Made by a program: the position numbers and the translations under genes. A stretch of 64,000 bases of DNA, from contig NC_052679.1 in the NCBI RefSeq assembly GCF_016802725.1, positions 2,604,001-2,668,000 on the forward strand, read 5' to 3'. The notes below the pieces were generated by a model that saw only the letters and a list, made by a program, of their open reading frames with translations, had not been told where the DNA came from and did no database searches. Shown one piece after another: positions 13,680-27,151 of this stretch. Each line of letters opens with the position of its first letter. Within the stretch, counting starts at the first letter, position 1. Source of the DNA: Solenopsis invicta (lineage: Eukaryota; Arthropoda; Insecta; Hymenoptera; Formicidae).

Positions 13680-16304
13680 CATAATATAACGACGTTAGAA
13701 GAAAGCGTCATGAATATTGATGCGTCTAATTACAGTAACTATCATTAAATTAAAAATATGAAAAATAATTAAACATGTTTATCCCTCTTTAACGGAACAA
13801 AAAGAATATGATGTATACATAATATTAATTCTGACAGCACACTGACGGTGTGCTTGTATATAAAATCAAGCTCGCTACTTAATATGAAATTTTCATAAAT
13901 CCGAATACGCGCTTTGCAGATTTGATTGATGGACAGCTGGCACCGTCGGATGAAATTGTAGGCCTATCTTTCGCAAATAAACTAATTCCCCGAAACCTTA
14001 GAATGACGGGGTAGGCTCTCGGATGAGAGTGGTAATAGTACGATATCCATTCAGTCATCCGCGAATGCACCTGTCCGATAACCGGTTCGCAATTTTACCT
14101 GCTTTCTTCACTCTATAAATCTCTAGGTAGCTTCTTGTAACTTGTAAATGTCAAGTGATTTCTTTTTAGAACGAAACTGTCAAAGGAGAGATAACGGATA
14201 ATCATAGTTATAATTAAGACGAACTAGTAACGAAAATTTTTGCTCGCTAAAAAGAACGCGCTTTCTTCAACTTTACACATACTAAAACGCATGAAAATGA
14301 TTGAAAAATTCAGCATAATTACTGTAAAATTCAGCATACAAACATTGCAATTTGTAATAACATTTTATCGATTTCATGATTGGACTAGAGCGTATGCTTT
14401 CACTTTTTTTTAAATATAAAATAAAATGACGATATTGCTAGACTAATTTAATATCTACAGAACCCTTAATGGTTCGCGAAACTCATGGGATCATAAATAC
14501 TTATCTCGTGCCGAATCCCTTAAAAGCTTCTGCAGTCATCTCGAGACACGTCCTGCTGGATCGACTTGAGAAATAGATGGAGCGTTACGTAAAACTGGTT
14601 AAAGTGTGTCTTACCGGGTGAATAAGGTAGATAGATTAGTCGGTACACCCGTCGAAAATCGCAGCGCGATGCGCGAGTCCGTAACGAGGCTAATCCAGGG
14701 TTCGTGTGAAACGGCACGAGCGATCACAATTTAAGAAAGGGACGCTCGCGCATCCGCGATCGGTATCTGTCGTGAGTAGGCGCGGGCACGAACGAGAGAC
14801 CGTAAACTTACAGATCGTTACAGAAAAGATTCGAACAGTATGTAGCACTGCGAATCACTTCGAACATATTTTAGATATACTGCGAATAAATCTTCATAAA
14901 TCATTTTTAAAAATTTTCGACGTAAAAACATACATTTGGAGATTCTCCAAATATTTGTAATATTTGAAACAAACTGGCAAATTCCTGAATCCTTTAACGA
15001 AATGTTCTTAAATTATTTACAGACTTTCAGTTGTGTAAATTTAATATTTAACGGTAATTGAATTGTTTTAAAACTTGAAAAATAATCATGTATTAATATA
15101 TTGAAAATGAAGTCATTATTAGTTATTCCTAGCTCGACTACCGACATAATATTGTACTTGCAAACGTATCAAATGCAAACATATAAAGTTTCTACTACTT
15201 TCGAGCTGATATCGGTCGTTCTACTTCCGAGGCATCAGTGTCTCGATATCCGTAGTCGATTTCATTTATAATTTGTCCTGTAAGATAGATGGCCTACACT
15301 TGTGTAGTCCTGAAATTATAGTCTGGCAGTCTGTGTGGCTCCGCTTTTTATCTTATAGTACTGCAGCTAGAAGTTTTCTGCTAAACGAAATTATAGTCTC
15401 GCGCCATCTTGATCTTTCGTTAAAAATTATTTCAACTGCGTTACATTTTTATACATAATGAAAAGCATTTGGAACTTTCGGATAAATGTCTACGTGTTCT
15501 AAAAGCAATTTACTGCATTTTACTGCATTATTTAAGCAACTTTTTTACTTAATTTGAATTAAATGCTTTAACAATTATTTTACAAAAAGTTGAAAGTTCA
15601 AAAATTCTATATTTATGCGTTAACATTAAGAATCAGATAACAATTTCCAACGTTGAATTTTAAAGGTTTAGTACATAAAGATATATCAAAGAAAAAAAAT
15701 CACGAGTTATGTTTATTTACAAATATAAATTGTTAAGTATCATTATCATTTTGCAAGCGAGATCAACGAATGTTGTATCCTGATAAAACCTGCAACCAAA
15801 ATTATCTCTCTGAAAGAGCCACAAATTCGAGAATACACGGATTGGGGAAGTGCGAGAGTTCACAAATCCATGCTTAATCTCATTCGATTGGGGACTGACG
15901 CGAGTATGTCACGTACGTCGTAACGTGTATGTACATCGATCGGTCGAAAATACTTATGACGATAGTGTGCACACGCGTTTGCAATCGGGCGACCCGCTTG
16001 CGCGATACCGGTGTGCGTTTTTGTGCGCGTTATACGCCGTCGTTGTGCCTCAGGTAGGCAGGGTCGCCGGTACATTTTTGTTTCTGTAAATTGTGAGAGA
16101 GGCCGGACCACAGGTTTCACGTCGAGCCGCGCGGATATCGGGAAACGCCGATCGAAAAGTACGGCCCTTACGGGAGAGAGTCGACCACGGGTCGTCCCGA
16201 CTACCGTGGTAAATCTCAGGGACTTTTTAGCTCTCTCGGCCAACTATATAATGTAGAATGAGGGGAAGAGTTGTTAATTCCTTACCGGACATCGTGTTCG
16301 TGTT

Positions 16305-16327
16305 TCTCTCTCTCTCTCTCTCTCTCT
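16305..16327. repeat. (TC)n microsatellite
   Basis: About eleven uninterrupted TC units. Confidence 0.95.
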
Positions 16328-17652
16328 TTTGAGAGAAAGAAGGAAGTAGCTCACATGCCCGCCCAGTTCTATCCAGCTCTTGAAAAAAGAAAACGATCGA
16401 ATCCCGAGATACATGAGAAATTTACATTCGATTCCGCGACAATTTCGCGACGCGGTAGTGGGCTCAGTTATTATAAATCACATTGAGCAATGGCAGGATT
16501 TTTTTGCACGTGTACCGTGAATTTGAATATTCGTGTCGTAATTTGTATCGCAAAGAGGATTAACCAGATAGTTGACTATGTACGAAATATGTATGCGTTT
16601 CCATTAGCGCGACATTAACAATTAATTAATTGTTAATTGGGATATGTCAGCCTAAATTGCTTTGCATGCTTACTGCGATAATTGAATATTCTATTTTCAT
16701 TCAATATGATCATTTGAATTTGTAATTATGTAATCAAGTATACTATTATCATATATATCATATTATTATTGTTACGTCACATACACATTATTATTATAAC
16801 TATATTATGACTGCAAAAAATATGATACAAATTCAATAGATTCATTTGATAAAAATAATTGCATTGAAATATAAATTCAAATTGTGTTTTCCTATTTTCT
16901 AATATTTATATAAGTCTCGGCAACAGTTTGCTGCGCGGTGAAATTTTATCCGATCCGACTGATAATCCCGACGATACGAATCGATTCTCGGGCGAGTTCG
17001 TTACTCCGATAGATTGCAAAATCGATAGAAATAAGTACGAAGCCGAGCGAAAATCGAACACGCGGTTTTCTCGATAGAAGTAAGTAAGTATATGCTGTAG
17101 AGCACGTGAAGAAGGAATAGCGGTACGTTCACGAATCACGGACGTTCGTCAGCGAAACGTGAACGTAAACGTCTCGAGCAGTGACAAAAGGGATCGGGCA
17201 AAGGTACGATAGACCCGCAGGTACGACAAACCGGAATTAATACAAGATCTCGCTGGGTCAGAAAAGAGAGAAAGAGAGATGCCAGCGAGACTATGAACTT
17301 TCTATGGCGCGCAGGAGAGAAAAAAGTGCCGCGACTCTCCGCTATGCTATCGGTAATAATACCATGGTAAATCGTGCTGCGAGTGGGCCCGATGATCTAG
17401 CAGGTCGAATTCTCCACTGCCGGTTCTTTAACATTCCCCGGCCGATCCTTCCGCCGCAGGCTCTCGTCGCCGTAGGCTCGGGCCTTCATCTACCTGTTTC
17501 ATCCTCTTTCAATATTCTTCTCTTTTTCAAACGCATCTGAACGGCCACACAATCGGCATTCGATCGGGACGTAGGTACGGATCTCCGCAGCGTCGGCCAC
17601 ATCCGAATTCTCGCCGGCGCGGCGCGCGGCGTTGAAAATCGAGGTTTTCGGA

Positions 17653-17670
17653 ATATATATATATATATAT
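17653..17670. repeat. (AT)n microsatellite
   Basis: Nine AT units, next to a CpG-rich island. Confidence 0.9.
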
Positions 17671-18524
17671 AATCGCTACTTTTTTTTGTGCACTGCTAAT
17701 TTCGAAATAAGTTTCGGTGTTGTGTGGGATAGATGGATATAGAGTTAATAAATAAACACTAGGATCACTTTCGCGCAGATTGGGGAGAGATCGAGAGCTC
17801 ACTATAATTAAACTCACGGCTCCAATCCAAGCTCATATAACGATAACACATAGGCCACTCGGCCTCGTAGTATCTAAAATCTAAACCTTGGTGATTTACG
17901 CGCGGAATACCACAGTATTATAGCGTTTTCTTTCAAAATACGGATAATAATTAATGTATTTCCCATACGTTCTTCTCTGGACGTACTTCTTAATTTACAG
18001 CTGCGCTTCGATTTTGACTTCCCAAAGCCTGCGGTCGTTACGATCGTGTTCTAAATGCGGCTCTCTAGAGCTCGCGCTATCAATCTTATAGCATAAACAG
18101 AGATACGAGCGTTTATCGTGTGCGGTTGCACATCCTATAAACATAGATACGAGGTAAATAGGTACTGGCGAGATATATATGCATTGACAAACGTGTGCGC
18201 ACGCGTTTGTACGTGTGGTACAAACTGTTTGTACAACTGCACTCGCGCTACCTCGCCGCGTCGCGTCCGCGTCGGGTCGATCTCACTGGCCATTGGCTTT
18301 CTGCGCCCATGCATCGGCGAACAAATGACGACGAGGCATTCGGTCAGAAAACGTAGCTCGTATCAAAAGCCGGTCCGCCATTTGGATCCTATTATTCTTG
18401 GAAATTGCTCGTCCAGATTGCACACGCGGGCGCGCAATCAAAGGAAAATGATCGCGATATTAATTTCCTCAAATTTAACCCAGTGTTACTAAAAGTGGAA
18501 ATATGTGGCATGGATTACGAAGAC

Positions 18525-20209
18525 ATTAAACTCCAGCTAATTCAAGTCATAATGTAACGTGACATTTTTTTTTGCATATTTTAGATTAAGTTTTTAGTCC
18601 TTGGATCCGAATTATAAAACATTATATTTCATAAAATTGTTGAAACGAAATTGTTTTAAAACTTATTAATGATAAACAGAGTTGTTGTGATATTAATACT
18701 ATTTTTGTAATACCTGGGGTTTATCTGATACAAGACCCCATCTTAGGAGAGATCGCCAGGTTAAGAATGTTTTCATTTTTTAAAAGCCACCTTTAGCAAC
18801 CGTGTCTCTTTTAAGCCTTTTGAGTATTTTTTCTGCAAATCTAAAGAAAATATAGATGCCCGTTCGAAGGCGAGTCACTGATTTGCAAAGAACAGAATAT
18901 CCGATATTCGAGAAGGATCATCAGAGAACTTCGGTAGCAGATTCTCGAAATTTAGTCACGGTTTGACCTTTTCATTTTCCGAGCCTGAGTTTTACCGGAC
19001 ACTCTTTCGAAATGGGATCAAGATGGACGACGGTGAGGGAAAACTCTGTATGGGTTTTTCTCTTCTGTGCACGTGCCAAGTGGAGTACATGTGGAAGGTA
19101 CCACGCGCCGGGTAAGCGGTACACACCAGCAGGTGAAGCTCACAGCTGCTGGACAGCTGGACCGATATCTGCTGCCAGCTACATTCCGATGCAAGTCCGA
19201 GGCGCGCGATAAGGTCGATCGCGCCGCCGCCGCCGCCGCCGCTACGCAACGTGCCGCGTCGCGCAATGCGACGCGCGTAATGCCAGACCGATGCGAATTA
19301 CGCGTGTACGTACATACACACGCCGTCGCTAAGGCGGCGCAACGCCGCGCCGTCTCGCCACTTGGTCTGACCGTCGCCGGTTACCCCGGTGATTACTCGC
19401 GATTAGATTACCGCGAGCTCGGCGAGGCGTCGATCGTTGGTTGCGTGGACGAGCATTATCTAACAAGAAGCTAGCAACCGGCTTACGACATCTCGCAAGA
19501 ACGTTTATTACCTTTGTACGCATCGCCATTTAATGGCACCTTTCAGAGGTGGCATGGTAATACGAGCTAATATGATGTAATTCTATTTTGTTTTTGATTT
19601 ATTTATTTAATTCTTTACGTTGAATTTTACATATTATATTTATTCATCTAATTCTTTACAGTGTTGGGAGAAAAGGGGTAAAGGTTCATTGCCATTGATA
19701 TTGGAGTACTGCCATGACAGATGCTTGTTAGCATTATCATTAGTAAATTGATCAATTTAATATTTTTATATAACTTGTTTCATTTTTTTTTCAACTTAGA
19801 ACTGTGCTTTTCAAGATCAAAAATTCAGCGTGCAGTTTGAAGATTGTACTATAAAATCGTTAAAACTTAAAATCTTTAAAAAAATTCTTTTTATTACAAT
19901 AACAAATACAGAACTGTTGTAAAAATAATACATAATATGTACATATAATACATAGTATTTTATAAACGCAATAATAAACACAAACATGTTATGTACATAA
20001 TATGTACTAACAATAAGTTTTATTTTCACAACAGCTTTGTGCTTAGTATTGTCATAAAAAGAAGTTTTAAAATAATTTCAGTTTTGACGATTTTGTAGTA
20101 TAGTCTTTTATAATTATAATTTGGATCTAAAGATTAAACCTAAATTTAAAATATGTAGAAATACATTTAATATTGTTATCACGACGTAAAATTTTAGCTG
20201 GAGTTTAAT
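18525..20209. repeat. 1.7-kb segment bounded by ~200-bp inverted arms
   Basis: The outer 16 bases (ATTAAACTCCAGCTAA at 18525-18540) are perfectly inverted at 20194-20209. Imperfect inverted similarity continues inward for roughly 200 bases. Aligned landmarks include TGGATCCGAATTAT against AGATCCAAATTAT, ATTGTTTTAAAACTT against ATTATTTTAAAACTT, and CAGAGTTGTTGTGA against CAAAGCTGTTGTGA. Between the arms lies about 1.3 kb with a GC-rich island (about 19010-19550) containing a GCC triplet run. It may be one foldback transposon with unrelated cargo or two MITE copies inserted in opposite orientation. No transposase is visible. Confidence 0.7.
19223..19242. repeat. (GCC)n microsatellite
   Basis: Seven GCC-type units inside the island enclosed by the inverted arms. 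Confidence 0.9.
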
Positions 20210-23200
20210 ATGAAAATGTATGTAAAACCATATAAGAAATATCAACATTAATTGTAAGATTTAGACTGAATAAGACACATCTTTAATAATGTTTTCACAT
20301 ATCTTATTATATAATTATTTGTTTATTTATTTTATATGACGGATCCCAAATTATTTTTTATAGAGATCCGTTTTAAAAACTTGTCAGATTTTTGGGGGTC
20401 CGATAAACTTTAATAATGACTCAAGGTCAAGCCCCACATGCCACTACACTAATCAATCATGATATTTTTTTTCCTTTTATTTTACTTATTTCTGCGTTTG
20501 TGTTAAATGTGAGAAGTAACAGATTGTTGAAATTAACTTCTTACCTTACAATATTTATCGTCCGCTCAAAGTAGAATTATTTCTTCTGTTCATTACTATC
20601 TCGTCGAGGTTCGTAAAAAATCTGTCTGCGGTTTGATGCCGACCGCAGTTTGCCATTTAGTGACCCTTGATCTATATGTATAGTCACAAGTATTAAGATC
20701 ACAAAATTATCCCGGTATTTAATATTTCAAAATTAATCATATCATTCCTTTAATTTTTGTATCTAATATGTTCACTTGAAAAAATATTTATAATATTTAT
20801 AAATAAGTATATGTAACATTTAATTAATATACTATTAATAATAAAATATAGCCGTACATATATATGTATATTTTATTATTATGTTAACTAAATATAAATT
20901 AGTGCCCTTCTGTGCCACACACACACACACACACACACATATAGTTGAAATGATACGAGAAAGCTTGGGACAATCGTAATACATGTTGTATCTTTAAAAG
21001 AGCACAACGTAATCGTACAGTTTTCCTTAAACTTAAACGGCTGTCTAGGATGCGTCTTTAGGATGCTCCTACGTGTGGTCAGTGGCGCCCAGGATATGAC
21101 GTCAACATGCGTGTCGTCTCCGAAGATGCGTGCGATACACGCGGCTTGTTTTTACCGTCGATCGTGAGCTCGCGCGACTCCTGAAGACTCTACGTGATGG
21201 GCATCGAAGATGTTTCACGAAAATGAGAAGTCACACGTGAGTCGTTTCCAAGGCTCTCTGAGAGCACAAGTCTGAACTACGGCGGAACATTTCATATTAC
21301 GCGAGCATTAATCTGCGATGGCAATATGACATACCTTCCTCCGATTTAAATTCCGAGATGTAAAAAAGATCTTTCCTATCTCAGATCGATTCACGGAAGA
21401 GTGAAAGAATTCTATGTAGCGACATTTGCGATATTGATCGGCTCGCGTGTATCGGGATGGATTTTCTCGGATTTAAATCGATTTATTCCACGAACTAGAT
21501 GTCTAAGATGACCGAGGGCCTGACCGCATAGATATGCATTTTGATTTATTTCACATACGAGCCTTCACTGACTCACTCGAGTGTGACTCATGCGCGCCAG
21601 TCGTTCAGTATCGCGAGAGTCGGCAATTCGCAAGCCCGCGTTCATATCCACCGGCTATCCACGTGCACCGTCAACATGACGAGAGTGTTGGATAAGGATG
21701 CCCTCGCGAGTGCACAGGCTGACTAATTTCACGATATCGCCCTACTAATGCTACGTAGCGTCGTTACCGTCACGTGAGAAGTACGACGTGCACGGAACGG
21801 ATCAAGGTGAAACGCTGCGTAGAACGTTTCTCGTTAAAAGCTCCTTTCTTTTAATTGCGATCCAGCTGCGATAAGTCACATTGAAATTTAAAAATACGAA
21901 AGAAGAACAAGTGAACTATATTATATTAATAATCTATTGAACCTATCGAAATTAAGTGCGAGGATTTCCGTTATCTAATCTGTCAGCTACGGCGTAGCAA
22001 AACAAGATAAGAGTGCACTGCAAATTCCTTATTTTCTTCCTGAGACAATACGATGCTATTATATATCGTAGATAGATTAGTCACGCGGCGAGAAGCTTCG
22101 AGAATAATTTCTTTAATGCGTAACGTTATTGAGATTAATAACATCCATGAACGGAACGTCTCAATTTTACTATAATTTTAAATTTTCTGAGCGATGTAAA
22201 GCTTTTCTATGACAAAAATGTGATTGAAAGGTTTCTTATAAAAACGGAATAAGTATTTTTTTTTTAAATCTGGGTTGTGGCGCCAAATCGCTTCTATCAA
22301 TAGCATCACATCGTAATTTTGTTCCGGCAAAAATCAAACAGAAAACGAGAAATAAATATAAATGGATAGTAAATATAAAATTTAGCAAATATAAAATAGT
22401 AAGAACTTCAGACAAGTCCAAAAGTTTTTATTTATTGATTTATTTTCATGGATTTCTTAACATATTTTAAAGCCTAAATTTTTGTTTTTATATATATTTA
22501 TATTTCCGGAGAAAAATTACCATATTCATATGAAGAGATATAAAAAAACGTGTTTTTTTTTTATTAAGCCAATAGTAAAATTTTGCAAATAAAAAATGAA
22601 CATTTATTGCTTTATATTTTAAATAAGATTTCTTTTTTTATTTTTTATGATTATTAATATGATAAAAAAAGTAAATGCAAAATATAATGGAATAAATTAG
22701 GATTAATAAAATTCTCGCAAGAACCAAACAAGTTCAGACAAATTTTATTTTTTTTTTAACGACTTCTCAAAATCTTAATTAATGCCTGCAACTTGGTTTT
22801 TACACTTGTTAAATATCGCATCATATTTATTTAATGAAGATAATAGATTTTTTGTTTCCTGAAAATTTAAGTAATTGGAATTAATTAAATAATTATGTAA
22901 ATGGAATACAGTATGACGATTTTTTATCCGCTCGATAAATTTCGAGCTACTACTTTGAATAGCCCTGATACACTGCTCTTTAGCCCGAGAAAGAGCAAGT
23001 CTGCCGAGAAAATCCTTCGGAGTCCCGCGTGGAAATAAAACCGAGCGAGATGACTAGTGATCCGGGTACCCGCAGCGAAGACTATCGGGATCGAGTCTCT
23101 TGACCGCGTACAGAAACGCGATCCAAGCTACGGGTACTCGGAGGCCTTCGAGAGCCGGGAAAGGAAAGCAATATACGCTCGAGCATCCCTAGAGCTGCGG

Positions 23201-24185
23201 ATCCTTGGATCGAAAACTTTAAAGCCTTGCCTCCGCAAGTGACGCGTTAGTTGCGAATTCCTAAAGCGATTTAAAAAAATTCTCTTGTCGCAAAAGAACG
23301 CTGAAGTGAACAGGTTTGTGCGACAGAATTAAAGACGAAATTTGCGAACTTCAGGGAGAGGAATAAATGGACGCAGTTCTCTGTCTCCATTTGCGTATTA
23401 TTTACTATTTATACTACTATATTTATAGAATATTAATTTATAATACAAAATTGATTAAAAATAGGATTATGGGTTTTCTGTCATTGAACGCGGGTGCGAA
23501 ATAACTTTACTAAAACTCTATTTTTCAGTTAACTTTTAATAAACTTTCTTTTAACGGAACTTTTCCTTTTAACGAAACTCGAGTCCAAGTTTCTGAGTTA
23601 TATCACGATTGATAAGCTTGTTGAAGAATTATTAAAAAATTTAATCCAAGATAATTTTTGATAGATCTGCAAAATAATCTGCACGAGACCTCGCGCGTTA
23701 TATAATTAATTGAAATAGCTGGCTCGATTCCACGCGGGGCGGCGAACCGCTGGTTTATCGAGGCACTCTTCGATCAACAGTGAAGGAGTAGATAAGGAGG
23801 ACAAGCTGAATCGCACCATGGTGGCCGACTCGAGGGGGGACGAAGGGAGATAAAGCGAGAGGGACGTGAGCGGTTTAAAGGAAGAACGATAGACGGCAGT
23901 CGCGTGGAACTCGCGAGGTTCCGTGTTCGTACATTAAACCCGTACGTAGCATACTAATGGAAATTTCGCTGAGGCCCTTAGCCCATACGCAGGACTAATA
24001 TTTATTAAGGGGGGAGGCCCTCTCGCGCGTCGATTCCGAATGCACGGGACGTAAGACGCGCGTGGGTCGTCGTCTTGGTCGCGTGGTGCAACCTCTTAAC
24101 TACTTGCTCATTGTACTCATCTCGCATTACCTTTCTCCCGCTTAACATTCAGGAGTAATAATGACTACGATTAACATTCCAAGTT
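20210..24185. other. Gene-free stretch
   Basis: AT-rich DNA with moderately GC-rich patches at about 21000-21830, 22950-23250 and 23700-24130. A CA run lies at 20916-20939. Open frames are short and without domains. Nothing else is supported. Confidence 0.5.
20916..20939. repeat. (CA)n microsatellite
   Basis: Twelve CA units followed by TATAG. Confidence 0.95.
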
Positions 24186-25192
24186 AAAATTCTGTGTACA
24201 CCATTTTCGATCGTTACGAAGTCAGGAGGTTTTTCTTCGTGTTCTTTAGAGAAGAAACTGAGGCAAGCTGCCACACGTTAAATGAAAATAATAATCAAAC
24301 ATAAAGATGAAAGAGTCAATACATCGGTCTTACAGTGATCTGCGGTGGATCTTTGTGGGCTAATAATAATTTTTGTGCGAATTTTTACCACGCGAACTGA
24401 GCGTTGCGCATATTCGTTGGTCTCGAAAAACGGTTCTTAACCGAAGCCGGAATACGTAACGTCATAAATTAAATCGATGAACGATTTAGTAATTCTAAAG
24501 TTCATGAACATCTTAAAAAGATGTAAACAATGTATTGCAAAACACCTCAATCATTTAAATCTGGATCTCTCCACATTTCATGCGGGCATTTTCCATTATT
24601 GTTGAAAATAATAATTCTAATTATAAAGATATGTTATTAATAAAATATTAATTTGTAAATTCCAAGTCACGTACACGTCCCCTTTTCTTTTTGCAAATTT
24701 ACCAAACATCACGTAATTTCATAATTGTGCACACCATGTGTAATGATTACGAAGTCGGGAGATTCTTCTTCAAATTTTAGAGAAGAAACTGAGACAAGCT
24801 GACACATGAAATGGAAATAATAGCACTAATTATAAAAATATGATAAGATAAAAGTAATCGATAAAGTATTGATTTGTAAATTCTAAGTCATCAGTAGCGC
24901 GTGCCTCTTTTACATTTCTTTTTTTTTTCAAATTTATCTAACGTTGGGTAATTCCGTGATTGTGCACACCATACTCAGATGTTACGAAGTCAGAAGATTT
25001 TTCTTCAAATTTTAGAGAAGAAACTCAGACAAATTGACGTGTTTCAAATGGAAATAATAGTACTAATTATAAAGATATGATAAGATAAGAGTAATCGATA
25101 AAATATTGACTTGTAAATTCTGAGTCATCGGTAGCGCGTGTCCTCCTTTCTTTTTTTCTTTTTGCGAATTTACAAAACATAACATAATACCG
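24186..25192. repeat. Three-copy tandem repeat, unit ~236 bp
   Basis: Three diverged copies begin near 24186, 24721 and 24957. Each carries a GTGTACACC or GTGCACACC word, then a TTACGAAGTC block, TTTAGAGAAGAAACT, an AATTATAAA block and a GTAAATTC...AAGTCA block. Copies 2 and 3 are continuous with a 236-bp period. Copy 1 is split: its first part ends near 24295 and its second part resumes near 24603, with about 310 bp of unrelated sequence between. A 13-base TGAAAATAATAAT word stands at both edges of the extra segment. No coding potential is seen. Confidence 0.85.
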
Positions 25193-27001
25193 TAATTGCT
25201 CGAAATTGCGTCTCGTGTTCGAGCGACATTTCGAAAATTGCTCCGAGAAAAAAAAACAAGATCCCGAAATGATGGCGTAAAGTCGACGGGATATCCTGTC
25301 TAGCCTCGTCCATTTACGTCGGAGGAAACGTAAGGTCAACATATTCGGGTTTTATCTGCACGGGATGTATATCATTTTGGGTAGTAAGGCGACGCGCGCG
25401 CGAGAAGAGGAGCCGAAAGAGGAAGTAGCGGGAAAGAGAAATATACGGGAGACGGGTGAAAGCCAGAAACGCGCTGCCACGAAATAACAGACGTAGCGTG
25501 TCGCTACCCACCGTGACACGGCATCATGCACTGCATTTCGTGAATTTTCACATCCGGCGCATTGTGCGAAACGGCATACCGTGGCGCGGTGCATCGCCCG
25601 GGCCCTTAAATTGCCTGCGGAAGTCGCGGCACCGAATCCGCCATCGATTATTTCGCTCTTGCGCTCCTGGGACCCCCTTACGGGTTTACATTCCGGAAAC
25701 ATTAATACAAATTTATTCGGCAATCAAAAGTGATGATAAAAAAAGCGTTTTCAATATTATTTTTTCAATAACATTACATGGAACATCAGATTAATATTTC
25801 AGCGTTCATCTTTTTGATTTAATTTTTTTCCTCAATTTTTTTCTTTAACAAAATAATTAAATATTATAAAGTACTGATTTTGCGACGATTACATTTGATG
25901 ATATACTGAACATTTTATGAGTAAAAGAATTCTGATATGTTTTGCCATCTGCTGAGCTTCGATTCAACCTCGTGTGACGACAGCGAATGATACGATTATT
26001 TTATACAAGTTAACGATAAAGAGATAAAATTAATTAGATGCCATTTGATATATTTCTTTGAATTTTATAAAAGTTATTTGTGAATTATAATATTATTATG
26101 TGTATTTAAATTAATTTAATTTTTTTTTTAGGTAATCGTCAGAAGATAATTCATGGTTCGCACTTTATCCTATGATGGTCGAACAGGTAATTATCTTTGA
26201 ATCTTTTCGTTCAATAAAAAATTATTTACGTTATTTAAATTTGTTTTGTGGTACAAAATTTATTTGAACGACAGTGTTTTTCAATTTCACGAGTGCACTT
26301 GCATTAAAAATTTACAGTGGAATCGAGAATTAAGAACAATCTTTGTAAGATAACACGTGCAATGCAATCATATTATCGTACGTCGACTGACTAATAAAAT
26401 TGTTACATTAATGTTATTGTTGAACAACATTGCTTGGAAATATCTTTATAATTAAATTAAATTGAACTATCATCTCTATTGAATCTTGAATCTAATTATG
26501 CTTGAATTACGAAACACTAATAATTTAATTTGATAAACTAATTAATTTTTTCAAAAGAACTGATACAACAAACTGCAAGTAATCACGTTGCGTACGTGAA
26601 AAATTGGTTGTCAACTTACAGGCAGTCTCTAGGAAATCGAGCTGACAAAAACAAGAGAATTATAGATTGATTGTACACTGTAAAAAATTCAGCAAATTTA
26701 CATATAATAGATGTAAAAATTACACGCTTAGTTCCGTAAATATAAAAATATCATATAATTTTACTTTTCTTATTTATATTTTTATTTTTTCCATCTGTCA
26801 ATTTAATGGCATAAATTTTTCTGACATAGAAAGGCAACTTTTTTCTTGTAATAAAAACTGGATGATTTTCACAAACATTCGTATATCTTTCATAAACTTA
26901 ATAATGTCAAATTTAATGCTTTAAGAAATAGTATGTGCAATTCTTAAATTTCGAAGGGCAATCGTCTTGAAATAAGGTCATTACAGCTTCTCCATACGAG
27001 C
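25193..27001. other. Gene-free stretch
   Basis: A GC-rich patch at about 25200-25720 precedes AT-rich DNA. Near 26677 an ACACTGTAAAAAATT word resembles the end of the MITE-like element at 34760-34949, but no matching second end was found. No gene is supported. Confidence 0.45.
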
Positions 27002-27055
27002 TGTGTGTGTATGTGTGTGTGTGTGTGTGTCTGTCTGTGTGTGTGTGTGTGTCTG

Positions 27056-27122
<67 letters not shown>

Positions 27123-27151
27123 ACGCGCGCACGCACACACATACACACACA
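27002..27151. repeat. Long TG tract joined to a CA tract
   Basis: About 120 bases of TG repeat with a few CTGTCTG interruptions end at 27121. They are followed directly by GCACGCGCGCACGC and then CA repeats to about 27151. The strand therefore switches from TG to CA through an alternating GC core. Read in any frame, the tract gives only Thr/His or Val/Cys repeats, which explains the open frames there. Confidence 0.95.

Larger units (their letters stand above)
13680..18524. other. Gene-free stretch with islands and microsatellites
   Basis: GC-rich islands lie at about 14520-14860, 15850-16260, 16900-17640 and 18000-18480. Simple repeats are a TC run at 16305-16327 and an AT run at 17653-17670. 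A TATATAA at 16246 has no initiator at the expected distance. Open frames are unremarkable and overlap on both strands. I see no gene. Confidence 0.5.

Noticed and set aside
16246..16252. TATATAA at the edge of a GC-rich island
   Set aside because: No initiator at 25-31 bases and no credible transcript downstream.
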